Shown one piece after another: positions 1 to 8,500 of a stretch of DNA of 64,000 bases. Within the stretch, counting starts at the first letter, position 1. Every line of letters starts with the position of its first letter. Source of the DNA: Desulfobotulus pelophilus (lineage in GTDB: Bacteria; Desulfobacterota; Desulfobacteria; Desulfobacterales; ASO4-4); the NCBI RefSeq assembly GCF_026155325.1, contig NZ_JAPFPW010000004.1:62001-126000 (forward strand), in the 5' to 3' direction. The position numbers and the translations under genes were made by a program. Under the pieces are notes generated by a model, which did no database searches, was not told the origin of the DNA, and worked only from the letters and a program-made list of their open reading frames with translations.

Positions 1-1
1 C

Positions 2-877
2 CTGCAGCATGAGTCGGATCTGGTCATTGCTCTGGGAGGAGGCTCGGCCATTGATGCGGCCAAAGCCATGATGTTCTTTGCCCATAAAGCCAGGGAAGAT
101 AAGAAAAAGCCCATGCTGCTGGCCATACCCACCACCAGTGGTACCGGATCGGAGGTAACGGCCATTTCCGTGGTGACGGATACGGCCAACGGCGTAAAGG
201 TGCCCCTGAATGATGAGTTGCTGATTCCGGATGTGGCCATTCTGGATGCACGGTTCACCCGTACCGTTCCCCCTTCCGTAACCGCTGTAACGGGAATGGA
301 TGTGCTTACCCATGCCATTGAGGCCTACACTTCCCGTCAGGCCAGTGCCTTTACCCGTATTTATTCGGAATATGCCACTAAATACGTGTTCCAGTATCTT
401 TTCAGGGCCTATCAGTGCGGGGATGACATGGAAGCCAGGGAAATGATGCTGCTGGCATCCTGTATGGCTGGTATGGCTTTCAATAACAGTGGTCTGGGTA
501 TTACCCACAGTATGGCCCACAGCCTTGGCGGACTTTTTCATATCGCCCACGGCATGGCCAATGCTGTGCTGCTTCCCTATGTGATCCGGTTCAACAGCTT
601 TGATGTTGGCGTGAAATATAGGGAAATTGCCGGGATGCTCGGGCTTGCCGCCAGAACAGTGGAGGAGGGAACCACAAGCCTGATTGCGGCCATATGCAGT
701 ATGAATGACTCCATGGGTATTCCTAACAGGATACGGGATCTGAATATAGAAGAGCGTGCTTTCCGGGAGCATCTGGGCACTATGGCCGGCCATGCACTGG
801 AAGATGCCTGTACAAAAGGCAATCCGAGAATGCCGTCCCACGGGGACATCAGAGGCCTTCTGGAAAAAGCCTGGTAA
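2..877 (+). CDS. iron-containing alcohol dehydrogenase, BMC-associated (5' partial)
   Basis: Group III Fe-dependent alcohol dehydrogenase, expected to reduce an aldehyde to an alcohol with NADH and so recycle NAD+ inside a microcompartment (PduQ/CutO role). The frame is open from base 2; the N-terminal NAD-binding part lies outside the window. Seen directly: the nucleotide-binding GGGSAIDAAK at the cut end, then GTGSE, and two His clusters (THAIEAY and HSMAHSLGG..HIAHG) that supply the Fe(II) ligands in this family. It is followed after 60 bases by the PduS-like gene, which supports the BMC role. Family assignment is firm; the physiological aldehyde cannot be read from this sequence. No frameshift is visible. 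Confidence 0.93.
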   Translation: MQHESDLVIALGGGSAIDAAKAMMFFAHKAREDKKKPMLLAIPTTSGTGSEVTAISVVTDTANGVKVPLNDELLIPDVAILDARFTRTVPPSVTAVTGMDVLTHAIEAYTSRQASAFTRIYSEYATKYVFQYLFRAYQCGDDMEAREMMLLASCMAGMAFNNSGLGITHSMAHSLGGLFHIAHGMANAVLLPYVIRFNSFDVGVKYREIAGMLGLAARTVEEGTTSLIAAICSMNDSMGIPNRIRDLNIEERAFREHLGTMAGHALEDACTKGNPRMPSHGDIRGLLEKAW

Positions 878-937
878 GCGGGCGGAATGCCCTTCGGACA
901 GAACAGGCTGCCCATTTAACGGACAGTGGGGACTGAA

Positions 938-2263
938 ATGAGAGAGCAGATTGTAGAGAAAATAAAGAATGCGGGTGTTGTGGGGGCTGGTGGTGCCGGT
1001 TTCCCGACCCATGTGAAGGTGAATGCGGAGGTGGACACGGTTCTGGTGAACGGTGCTTCCTGCGAACCCCTGCTCATGAGTGATCCTTATCTCATGGAAG
1101 CGGAAGTGGATACCATGGTTCGCGGTTTGGAAGCGGTTCTGGACAGTACCGGTGCTTCACGGGGAATTATCTGTCTCAAGGGTAAGCATGAAACAGCCAT
1201 GGCGGCGGTGCGCCATTCCGTTGCAAGAGATTCCCGTGGTCGTCTGGAAGTCTTTGAACTGAAAGATTTTTACCCCGCCGGTGATGAGCAGGTACTGGTG
1301 CATGAGGTTTTGGGCAGAACGGTGCCCGAGGGCGGCATTCCCCTTCAGGTGGGTGTTGTGGTCAGTAATGTGGAATCCCTTTATAACGTGGCTCGGGCCA
1401 TGGACGATATTCCCCTGATTGACCGGTATGTGACCGTTACGGGAGAAGTCCGCAGGCACATGGTAGTGAAGGTTCCCGTGGGCAGCCTTGTGGCCGATGT
1501 GATAGCCTTTGCCGGCGGTCCTGCCATTTCTGACTACCGGGTGGTGGACGGCGGCCCCATGATGGGCCGGGTACTGCCGGACATGAACCAGCCCGTAAGC
1601 AAAACCACCAGCGGACTCATCGTTCTGCCACCGGATCATACGGTGGTGGCCAGAAAAATCATGGATCCTGAACGGGTTCGACGGATTACCAATACGATTT
1701 GTTGCCAGTGTTCCCAGTGCACGGATCTTTGCCCGAGAAATCTGATGGGCCATTCCCTTCATCCCCATAAACTGATGCGGGTGCTGGCCTCCGGTATACT
1801 GGACAGCGATATGGCCAGAGAAGCGTTGCTTTGCTCTGAATGCGGTCTTTGTGAAAAATTTGCCTGCCCCATGATGGTTTCTCCCCGAGAAGTGAACGCC
1901 CAGATCAAGCAGGCACTGATGAAGGAAGGTATCCGCTGGCAGGCTTCCGGCAGGGAGCCTGTGGCTCATCCTTTCCGGAATACCCGCTATGTTCCCACCC
2001 AGCGTCTCATGCAGCGTTTAAATGTGACACAATATGATACCCACCCCGGTTTTGTGAGCGGATTTACGGCCAGCAGGGTGATGATTCCGCTCCGTCAGCA
2101 TATCGGTGCACCCGCCCGTTGTCTGGTATGTGAAGGTCAGAGTGTGAAAAGGGGCGATCTTATAGGTGAAATTCCGGAGAATGCGCTGGGAGCAAGGGTC
2201 CATGCAAGTATTGACGGTGTGGTCGAAGCCATTGCAGACGGCATGGTAACCATCAGGGCCTAA
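938..2263 (+). CDS. PduS-like RnfC-family flavin/Fe-S reductase of a microcompartment
   Basis: 441 aa. PduS proteins are FMN and 4Fe-4S electron carriers that serve the cobalamin or redox balance of BMCs. The N-terminus has the glycine-rich GAGGAGFPTHVK typical of RnfC/NuoF flavin-binding folds. Two 4Fe-4S motifs follow: C255-x2-C258-x2-C261-x3-C265-P, and a second CxxCxxC stretch (CSECGLCEKFACP) about 45 residues later. The C-terminal part resembles a biotinyl-like or SLBB domain (residues about 365-441). The ATG at 938 is preferred over the upstream GTG at 926 because TGGGGA lies just before it. It is 18 bases upstream of the PduT-like gene, so the two redox proteins are probably co-translated. 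Confidence 0.92.
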   Translation: MREQIVEKIKNAGVVGAGGAGFPTHVKVNAEVDTVLVNGASCEPLLMSDPYLMEAEVDTMVRGLEAVLDSTGASRGIICLKGKHETAMAAVRHSVARDSRGRLEVFELKDFYPAGDEQVLVHEVLGRTVPEGGIPLQVGVVVSNVESLYNVARAMDDIPLIDRYVTVTGEVRRHMVVKVPVGSLVADVIAFAGGPAISDYRVVDGGPMMGRVLPDMNQPVSKTTSGLIVLPPDHTVVARKIMDPERVRRITNTICCQCSQCTDLCPRNLMGHSLHPHKLMRVLASGILDSDMAREALLCSECGLCEKFACPMMVSPREVNAQIKQALMKEGIRWQASGREPVAHPFRNTRYVPTQRLMQRLNVTQYDTHPGFVSGFTASRVMIPLRQHIGAPARCLVCEGQSVKRGDLIGEIPENALGARVHASIDGVVEAIADGMVTIRA

Positions 2264-2281
2264 TCATATAAGGTGACTACA

Positions 2282-2833
2282 ATGGATTTAAGAACAATAG
2301 GTTGCGTTGAGCTGAACAGTATAGCCATGGGCATGCACACGGCTGATGAAATGGTAAAGGCTGCGGAAGTCAGGCTTGTGTTGGCCCGTCCTACCTGCCC
2401 GGGACGTTATCTCGTTATGGTTGCCGGAGACACGGGGGCTGTGAAAAGCTCTGTGGAGACGGGGCGAGAAATCGGAGGTGAGGCCATTATCGACTGGTTT
2501 GTGCTTCCCAATGTTCACAGTGGTGTGATTCCGGCTCTGAACGGAACGGGTCTGAGGGCTTCCATTGATGCGCTGGGCGTGATTGAAACCTATACAACGG
2601 TGGCCTGCATTCTGGCCGCGGATGCGGCGGCCAAAGCCGGCCAGGTGGATCTTCTGGAAATTCGTTTTGCCGCTGGTCTTGCGGGAAAGTCCTTTGTCAC
2701 TATGACCGGCGATGTGGGATCTGTGCATTCCTCCGTTCGCGCTGGAGTGGAGGGTGTGGGTGATGCGGGGCCGGTTCTGAGTCATGTGGTGATTCCCTCA
2801 CCCAGTGAGGATTTGAAGGCACAACTGCTGTAA
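2282..2833 (+). CDS. PduT-like tandem-BMC shell protein with Fe-S cysteine
   Basis: 183 aa, two BMC domains in tandem (about residues 4-90 and 97-180), forming a pseudohexameric trimer in the shell. PduT carries a 4Fe-4S cluster at the trimer axis bound by one Cys per subunit; here C109 in TVACILAAD sits at the equivalent position of Salmonella PduT Cys108, so electron transfer through the shell to the PduS-like protein is a reasonable inference. The start at 2282 has AAGGTG six bases upstream and removes the extra residues of a GTG at 2273. A 6-bp hairpin (2848-2864) follows the stop codon. Confidence 0.92.
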   Translation: MDLRTIGCVELNSIAMGMHTADEMVKAAEVRLVLARPTCPGRYLVMVAGDTGAVKSSVETGREIGGEAIIDWFVLPNVHSGVIPALNGTGLRASIDALGVIETYTTVACILAADAAAKAGQVDLLEIRFAAGLAGKSFVTMTGDVGSVHSSVRAGVEGVGDAGPVLSHVVIPSPSEDLKAQLL

Positions 2834-2847
2834 AATCCGGAAAGTGA

Positions 2848-2864
2848 TTCCCGTTCCGCGGGAA
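2848..2864 (+). other. small hairpin between pduT-like and hydrolase genes
   Basis: TTCCCG and CGGGAA pair around a five-base loop just after the PduT-like stop codon. There is no T tract, so it is not a canonical terminator. It may slow exonuclease decay or partly uncouple the downstream gene. The remaining bases to 3038 contain no separate gene that I can support. Confidence 0.4.
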
Positions 2865-3038
2865 GCAGCGCCGGTGTGTGATGCAGGATTGCCTGTTTCG
2901 GAAGAGTTTCAGGTTGCTGCGATTTCAGCACGGCTTCCCGGCTTCAGAAGTTGGGAAAGGAGGGGCTGCCTGCGGATTTTCCGGGGCCTTCCCTTGCGGA
3001 AGCGCAGTGAAAATGTACTTTTAAACGGGAGGTTTGTG

Positions 3039-5510
3039 GTGTTTGCTAAAAAAGTTTCAGGTTTTCTGGCCATTGGTTCCCTTGTCCTGCTGTCGGTATT
3101 TCTGCTGACAGCCTGTGGCAAGATGCAGGTTTCGAATCCTGCTTCCGGAGAAAAAGAGGGGGTGAGAGTGGTAACGGGTCCTTCACCCATTGAGGGTGAT
3201 GTGCTCAATCACCCCGATGATATTACCCTTTATAATGAACACCTGGCCGTTACCCTGGCCATTGGCAGCCCCAATTTCTGGGGTATGACCAACGGCAGTA
3301 TTTCCAATATAGCCGTTATGACGGAGCCGGGTGTTTTTGGGGTGAATATTGTCAATGACGTGGAGTTTTTGGTGAACTCCTGGACGGCCAGTGGCGGATC
3401 CCTTAAGGCGGAAGCCGCTATTCTTGAAAATACCGCTGATAGGGGTGTGGTCAAAACCACCAGCACATGGCTGGGTGATGGTAAGGGCAATGCCCTGGAT
3501 GTGGTGACGGTCTATACACTGGAAAAGAACAGCCCCGTGCTGAAAATGGTGACAACCGTATCCAACCCCGGCCCTGACACGTACACGGACATGAAGAGCG
3601 GTTATTCCATGAGTGGTCTGGCTGCCTACATGTTCGGCCCCTTCGGTTATCATACGCCGGATGTCCGTGCCAGAAATATCCATGTGGGTAAAAATGTGGG
3701 TGAGACCTTTGGTGATTTTGTGGTGAGTTATAACCATGATTACGCCATCACCCTGCAGATGGATGATACGGAAATTTACCGAGGCACCACAGGATATAAG
3801 GATCTTCATCATAATTATGATCTTGCCCCCGGAGAATCCCGTGTCTTTACGGGTGAACTTCAGGTGGCTCCGCAGGGACACACCACGCCGTTTATTGCCA
3901 GAATGATTGAGAAGAAAAATCTGGATTCTGCCATGGTGTCCGGCGTGGTTCGCAGTGATGACGGTAAGGTTTACGCCAATCCTGTGATTGTGGTGGAAAA
4001 GGAAAGCCGTTTCAGGGGTACCTATGATGGATCCCAGTATCTTCCTTCGGAGGAGACCCATGTTCATACACAGCCTTTTGTATGGCACGTGGGGAATGGG
4101 GACGGGTCTTTTTCCTTTGAACTTCCCGAAGGGGATTACAATGTGTATGCCATTGCTGCAGGCTATACCGCATCCCGGTCCAAAGCCATCCGTGTGGAGG
4201 CCGGCAAGGACGCACGCCTTTCCTTTACGGGAGAGTATGCCATTGTACAGGGTGGTCGTGTGATGCTGACTGTGAGGGATAAAGAAACAAAAGAAGCCGT
4301 GGATGCCAGAATTGAAGTGGACGGTCCTGTGCCTGCGGTAAAGTATCTGGGAGCACGCACCTACTTTACGGATCTTGACAATGTCGGTCATGTATCCATT
4401 CCCCTGGCGGTGGGTGATTTCAGTTTCCGGGTGATGTCCGGTGCCCACTTTGTCAGCCTGCCGGAAGTGGTGAAAGCCCGTGTGGCATCCCGCCAGAAGC
4501 AGTCGCTTGACGTTGCCGTGAAAACCTTTATCCACCCCAGCCATGAAGCCTGGTACAGTGTGGATCTGCATCATCATTCCGATATCGGAGATGGCAATAC
4601 TTCTCCGGAAGATCTGGTGAAATCTCAGCTTGCCAGTCGCCTGGACCTTACTCTGGTGAGTGATCATGATTCCACGGATAACCACCTGCCCATCAAGCGT
4701 TTTTCCGATGCCAGAAATATCGGTATGATACCCAGCCTGGAAGTATCTCCGGGATGGGGGCATCTGAATATTCTGCCCATGCCTCTGGGTGGTGAAATCA
4801 TTGAACCCAGCCTCACCGTCGGGGAGATTATTGCTCAGGCCCACGCCAGAAACGCGCTGGTCATTGTGAACCATCCCTATACAGATTACGGCTACTTCAA
4901 TAACCGGGAAATTGCTCCCGGTGGTTATGATGCGGATTTCGATCTGATTGAGCTGCAGCCAACCATGGATCTTTCCAAGGCAAAGAATACGGATACCCGT
5001 ACCCTTGCCAAAGCCATGGAGCTGTGGACCGACCACCTTGCCGGTAAAAACAAGGCCTATTATCTGACCGGTGGTTCCGATTCCCACGATGTGGCTTCTC
5101 CCACCCTTTACTCCGGCATGATCCGTACCTATGCCAAAGTAGAAGGTGATTTTACACCGGCAAGCTACATAGAATCCGTTGCTAAGGGCAGGTCCTATGC
5201 GTCCATGGGGCCGCTGTTTTTCCCCAAGGGAATGGAATTCGGTGAGACCCTTACCATCAGGTCAGGTCAGACCCTTTCCCTGAAACTGGATGCTTTTGCC
5301 GTACATGGTCTGGAGAGTGTGGATCTCTACACCAGCGGGACGGAAATCGGCAGCCCCCTTTCTTCCAGAAAACTGGATGGAAGCAGAAACAGGGAAGCCC
5401 TTTCCTTTGACGTGAAACCCACCGCAGACACCTGGTATAATTTCATTGCAAAAGATGCTGCGGGCAGGGTTGCGGTCAGTAACCCCGTGTGGGTGCATGT
5501 AACACCCTGA
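3039..5510 (+). CDS. secreted CehA/McbA-family PHP hydrolase lipoprotein
   Basis: 823 aa from a GTG at 3039 with GGGAGG six bases upstream; the longer in-frame extension to 2844 would place the signal peptide internally and is rejected. Residues 1-25 form a lipoprotein signal ending in LLTAC. A beta-rich region follows, with carboxypeptidase-regulatory-like segments (about 290-480), then a PHP metal-dependent hydrolase domain (about 500-760) with DLHHHSD (D509, H511-H513), SDHDST near 542, NHPYTDYG and GGSDSHD. This matches CehA/McbA proteins, known to hydrolyse carbamate, ester or amide bonds. It lies between two shell-protein genes in the same direction. My inference is that it acts outside the cytoplasm and releases a substrate or precursor for the compartment. 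Substrate unknown. Confidence 0.85.
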   Translation: MFAKKVSGFLAIGSLVLLSVFLLTACGKMQVSNPASGEKEGVRVVTGPSPIEGDVLNHPDDITLYNEHLAVTLAIGSPNFWGMTNGSISNIAVMTEPGVFGVNIVNDVEFLVNSWTASGGSLKAEAAILENTADRGVVKTTSTWLGDGKGNALDVVTVYTLEKNSPVLKMVTTVSNPGPDTYTDMKSGYSMSGLAAYMFGPFGYHTPDVRARNIHVGKNVGETFGDFVVSYNHDYAITLQMDDTEIYRGTTGYKDLHHNYDLAPGESRVFTGELQVAPQGHTTPFIARMIEKKNLDSAMVSGVVRSDDGKVYANPVIVVEKESRFRGTYDGSQYLPSEETHVHTQPFVWHVGNGDGSFSFELPEGDYNVYAIAAGYTASRSKAIRVEAGKDARLSFTGEYAIVQGGRVMLTVRDKETKEAVDARIEVDGPVPAVKYLGARTYFTDLDNVGHVSIPLAVGDFSFRVMSGAHFVSLPEVVKARVASRQKQSLDVAVKTFIHPSHEAWYSVDLHHHSDIGDGNTSPEDLVKSQLASRLDLTLVSDHDSTDNHLPIKRFSDARNIGMIPSLEVSPGWGHLNILPMPLGGEIIEPSLTVGEIIAQAHARNALVIVNHPYTDYGYFNNREIAPGGYDADFDLIELQPTMDLSKAKNTDTRTLAKAMELWTDHLAGKNKAYYLTGGSDSHDVASPTLYSGMIRTYAKVEGDFTPASYIESVAKGRSYASMGPLFFPKGMEFGETLTIRSGQTLSLKLDAFAVHGLESVDLYTSGTEIGSPLSSRKLDGSRNREALSFDVKPTADTWYNFIAKDAAGRVAVSNPVWVHVTP

Positions 5511-5563
5511 GCGATGCGGTCAGGCAGATTCTGACGGGGTTTCGCCCTTCGGCTGGAAACGGC

Positions 5564-5587
5564 CGGGGGGCGAGTCTCTGCCCCCCG
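5564..5587 (+). terminator. possible weak terminator or attenuator before the eutS-like gene
   Basis: CGGGGGG (5564-5570) pairs with CCCCCCG (5581-5587) around a ten-base loop, followed after nine bases by a run of six T (about 5597-5602). It lies 37 bases before the next start codon. The distance between stem and T run is longer than in a classical intrinsic terminator, so partial termination or processing is as likely as full termination. Confidence 0.45.
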
Positions 5588-5624
5588 CCATCATACCTTT
5601 TTTGGTGATTTTCCGGAGGTGAAA

Positions 5625-5984
5625 GTGACAACGGTATCCGAACAGCCCAAGCAGAGGGTGATTCAGGAATATGTGCCGGGAAAACAGGTGACCCTGGCCC
5701 ACGTAATTGCCAGTCCTCACAACAGTATCTACATGAAACTAGGGTTGGATGAGGAAGTGGGAGATGCCATCGGCATTCTTACCATCACCCCCAGTGAAGG
5801 TGTCATTATTGCCGCAGATATTGCCACCAAGGCCGCTTCTGTGGACATCGGTTTTCTGGACCGCTTTGGTGGCTCCCTTGTGATTGTGGGGGATGTGGCC
5901 AGCGTGGAAGCCTCCCTCGGGGCTGTTCTGGATTATTTTGACACTGTGCTTCGTTATGCTCTGGTCGAAATGACGCGGTCATGA
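5625..5984 (+). CDS. EutS/PduU-like circularly permuted BMC shell protein
   Basis: 119 aa, the usual EutS/PduU length. It reads [19 protein letters not shown] near the N-terminus and [17 protein letters not shown] in the second half, very close to EutS and PduU. This class is a single permuted BMC domain with an N-terminal strand that forms a small barrel capping the hexamer pore. The GTG at 5625 is preferred to the GTG at 5619 because GGAGG lies five bases upstream of it. Its stop codon overlaps the next gene by four bases (ATGA), so translation is coupled with the EutP/PduV-like gene. Confidence 0.93.
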   Translation: MTTVSEQPKQRVIQEYVPGKQVTLAHVIASPHNSIYMKLGLDEEVGDAIGILTITPSEGVIIAADIATKAASVDIGFLDRFGGSLVIVGDVASVEASLGAVLDYFDTVLRYALVEMTRS

Positions 5985-6421
5985 GCGGTGTGGAAACCGG
6001 TAAAAAGATGTTGTTCATCGGAGAAAACGGAGCGGGTAAAACGGCCCTCATGGAAGCCCTCTCCGGCAAACGGTCTGCTACCCGGAGACCCATGGCCGTG
6101 GAATACTGCGGCCGTTTTGTGAATACGCCTGGGGAGTTTTTGGAGAACCGGCGTTTTTACCCTGCCATTATCACCACATCAGCAGACTGCGATGTGGTAG
6201 TCATGGTGCAGGATGCAACTCGAATTAACAGCCTTTTCCCTCCTCAGTTTGCCAGTCTTTTTACCCGTAGAGTGGTGGGAGTCGTATCAAAGGTGCAGAT
6301 GGCGGGTGCCAATGCGGACAGAGCGATACGTTTTCTGAAAAGTGCGGGTGCCAGAGAAATCGTTCTCTGGAACAGTGATACGGGCGAGGGCCTGGAGAGA
6401 CTGCAGGCCATGCTCCAGTAG
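5981..6421 (+). CDS. EutP/PduV-like small GTPase-type protein
   Basis: 146 aa. The P-loop [10 protein letters not shown] occurs at about residues 14-23, followed by the short EutP/PduV body ([21 protein letters not shown]) and a final strand-helix with DTGEGLERL. EutP/PduV proteins accompany BMCs; PduV has been linked to compartment positioning and EutP of some species is an acetate kinase. Which role holds here is not decided by the sequence. It is the last BMC gene seen; the four-base overlap with the EutS-like gene marks the operon end. The stop at 6419-6421 is followed by a region with no clear gene. Confidence 0.9.
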   Translation: MSGVETGKKMLFIGENGAGKTALMEALSGKRSATRRPMAVEYCGRFVNTPGEFLENRRFYPAIITTSADCDVVVMVQDATRINSLFPPQFASLFTRRVVGVVSKVQMAGANADRAIRFLKSAGAREIVLWNSDTGEGLERLQAMLQ

Positions 6422-6907
6422 TCAGCCTGCCGCAAGCCCACCGGATAATGTGTTTCCAGTTTTCTCCTGTATCTGCTCACGTCCTCCGCTTTGCACCATA
6501 AGGTACAGGCCACCGGGGTAGTGATACAACAGTTTGTGCCATCCGTTTCCGTTTCTTCTGATAATGGCATAGGAAACCCATGGCCCCGCAGTTTCGTATT
6601 ATTGACAGGCGCAGGATTCTTTCTGCCAAGAATATGATGAAGACAGGGCTTGGCCCGCAGTCCCACAGTTCTGACCATAATCTGAGCCTGACAAAGGTAT
6701 GTTCTTTCGGTTGACGATTTTTCGTAACACGGAAGAATGCCCTTTTTATTTCAAGTAGTTCAATGATTTTGAAAATCTTATGCATGCCGCACCTGCCCCC
6801 TTCCCTGCTGGCTGCTTTGCCTGCTGGGGCGGGAAGCCGACGGGGACGTATTGCCTGGATGAGCGGTCGATTATCTGCCTTGCTTCCAGAGCCGAATGGA
6901 TACTGTA
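6422..6907. other. 486-base gap with a possible gene remnant on the minus strand
   Basis: No intact gene is recognised. On the minus strand an open stretch of 58 codons (6598 down to a stop at 6422-6424) reads as plausible protein (PWVSYAIIRRNGNGWHKLL, then HYPGGLYLMV) but has no start codon; upstream, other minus-strand frames are open in turn (for example one with FIIFLAERILRL near 6610-6650). This pattern of frame changes suggests a decayed gene, but compositional chance is not excluded. No SD, promoter or terminator stands out. Confidence 0.25.
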
Positions 6908-7444
6908 TTACTCCCCTGATCGGATTTTTTTCTGCGACAGTTTCGTTTCCATTTTCTGAAGAAGCCGGGCAACATCTTCAATGGCATGCTGACTGAAAAC
7001 ATAAATATGGTTGGCTCGTAAAAGACTTGCTGTCACGCCTGCCCCCGCAATGGTTTTTCCGGAGAAGCTGCCATCGTAAATTCTGGTACTGCCGCAGGAA
7101 GGGCTTCCTTCGGTTAAAATGGCGATTCTTATTCCTTGCTTCAGGCAAAGATCCAGTGCCATTCGGGCAGCTGCTGTAAATAATGCGGTCATTCTGTTTC
7201 CGCTGGCATCCACGACATGGGCTGTGCCTTCCAGAACACGGCTGCCATCGCCTCCTCTGATTTCAGCGGGAGGGCGTGGGATGCTCATGCCGATATCTGC
7301 TTCCGGACATAGGGAAAGGATGCGTTTTTCAATCTTCCATTTCTCAAAAATGGGATCGGAAACCCCTAGGGAACTGCCGTTGTACCGAACTTTTTTCCCG
7401 AGAAGACAGCTGCTGACCAGTATTTGTTCCATACAATATTCCAT
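6908..7444 (-). CDS. DUF523 (YbbK-like) protein
   Basis: 178 aa. DUF523 proteins are small Cys-containing proteins of unknown function. Family hallmarks are visible: ILVSSCLLGKKVRYNG near the N-terminus, LCPEADIGMSIPRPPAEI around residues 45-62, and LTEGSPSCGS around 110-119. Three conserved Cys (in SSCLLG, LCPE and PSCGS) could bind a metal or cluster; that is inference. The start may be at 7444 or four codons later at 7432; neither has a strong SD. It is the last gene of a minus-strand run, 50 bases after the epimerase gene. Confidence 0.85.
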   Translation of the reverse strand: MEYCMEQILVSSCLLGKKVRYNGSSLGVSDPIFEKWKIEKRILSLCPEADIGMSIPRPPAEIRGGDGSRVLEGTAHVVDASGNRMTALFTAAARMALDLCLKQGIRIAILTEGSPSCGSTRIYDGSFSGKTIAGAGVTASLLRANHIYVFSQHAIEDVARLLQKMETKLSQKKIRSGE

Positions 7445-7494
7445 GGTGTTGTGGGGGCACGGGAGGTCTTTTTTTTGATATCCGCCTTTGGCGT

Positions 7495-8490
7495 TTATTG
7501 TGTTCCCGGCAGTTTGTTGTGGGCTGTCAGATGGCTTCGGATTTTTTCCATGGATTCATTATAGGATACTCGGCTCTGCCATCCCAGTTCCTCCTTTGCC
7601 CGTTGGGTGGACACACTGTGGTCCATTCCCATGATGGCTGCGGAGATGCGGGAAATGGGGGGGCGTTTTCCCGTAAGACCGGACAGCCATTCCGCTGCAC
7701 CACCCAGTTTCCATGCCAGGCCCACGGGGAGGCTGGCGGTGGTCGATTTCCCGATCCAGCCTGCAAGGGTCTGGATATAGGTTCTCCAGTCCGGTGAATC
7801 ACCATCCATGAAATGGTAGGTTCGTCCCGCAGCTCTGGGAGAGAAGGCAGCCAGCAGGCTGCCTTCCACAAGATTATCAACGCTGATAAAGGCTCCGGGT
7901 GCCCTGCCTCCTGCTATGAGCGGTACGGGACCTTTCTGAAAGGCCTGCAGCACATCCCGTGTCCACAGGCTCTCCGGGCCAATGACATTGGCGGGCCGGA
8001 TAATGGTTACGGGTATGCCGGAAGAATGGGATACCTGCCTGACAAGGATTTCTGCATCCAGCTTGGTGTCACTGTAGGGAATGCCCGTGCGAATGGCAGG
8101 GGCTTCTTCATCCAGACCGCGTGTGGGGCGACAGAAGCCCAGGGCTGCACAGGAAGAAAAGTAGACGAAGCGTTCGACCTTTTCTTCCATGCATGCTTCC
8201 AGGATATGACGGGTCCCTTCCACGGCCGTTTCATAAAAATCATTGTAGGAACCCCAGTCCGTAACCCTGGAAGCGAGGTGAAAGACGTGGGACACGTTCT
8301 TGGCCACTCCTTTGAGGGATTCAGGGCGGGTGATGTCTCCTGGGTATACTTCACATCTCGGAGCCGTCTGCTGGCGGGCTGGGCTGTGGGAACGGCTGAG
8401 TATGCGCACCTCGCAGCCCATTTTCAGAAGGGCGGTGCAGAGCTGGGATCCTATGAAACCGCTGGCACCGGTGACAAGAATTTTTTTCAT
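7495..8490 (-). CDS. NAD-dependent epimerase/dehydratase (extended SDR, 3-beta-HSD-like)
   Basis: 331 aa extended short-chain dehydrogenase. The Rossmann motif TGASGFIG is at residues 7-14 and the catalytic Y139-x3-K143 (YSDTK) is present with FSS at 111-113. The layout, with an NAD(P)-binding N-terminus and a variable substrate domain from about 170 on, resembles dihydroflavonol-reductase and 3-beta-hydroxysteroid-dehydrogenase relatives. It follows the SRPBCC gene by ten bases and shares an operon with it and the alpha/beta hydrolase, which hints at a hydrophobic or isoprenoid-like substrate. The exact reaction is unknown. Confidence 0.88.
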   Translation of the reverse strand: MKKILVTGASGFIGSQLCTALLKMGCEVRILSRSHSPARQQTAPRCEVYPGDITRPESLKGVAKNVSHVFHLASRVTDWGSYNDFYETAVEGTRHILEACMEEKVERFVYFSSCAALGFCRPTRGLDEEAPAIRTGIPYSDTKLDAEILVRQVSHSSGIPVTIIRPANVIGPESLWTRDVLQAFQKGPVPLIAGGRAPGAFISVDNLVEGSLLAAFSPRAAGRTYHFMDGDSPDWRTYIQTLAGWIGKSTTASLPVGLAWKLGGAAEWLSGLTGKRPPISRISAAIMGMDHSVSTQRAKEELGWQSRVSYNESMEKIRSHLTAHNKLPGTQ

Positions 8491-8500
8491 TTTGGTCCTT

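Noticed and set aside
3124-3142. tRNA T-loop-like TTCGAATCC
   Set aside because: Lies within the lipoprotein coding region and no acceptor or anticodon stem can be drawn around it.
3183-5087. 634-codon minus-strand ORF
   Set aside because: Antisense to the PHP lipoprotein, whose motifs and signal peptide are clear; the His/Gly-rich translation is typical of a shadow frame.
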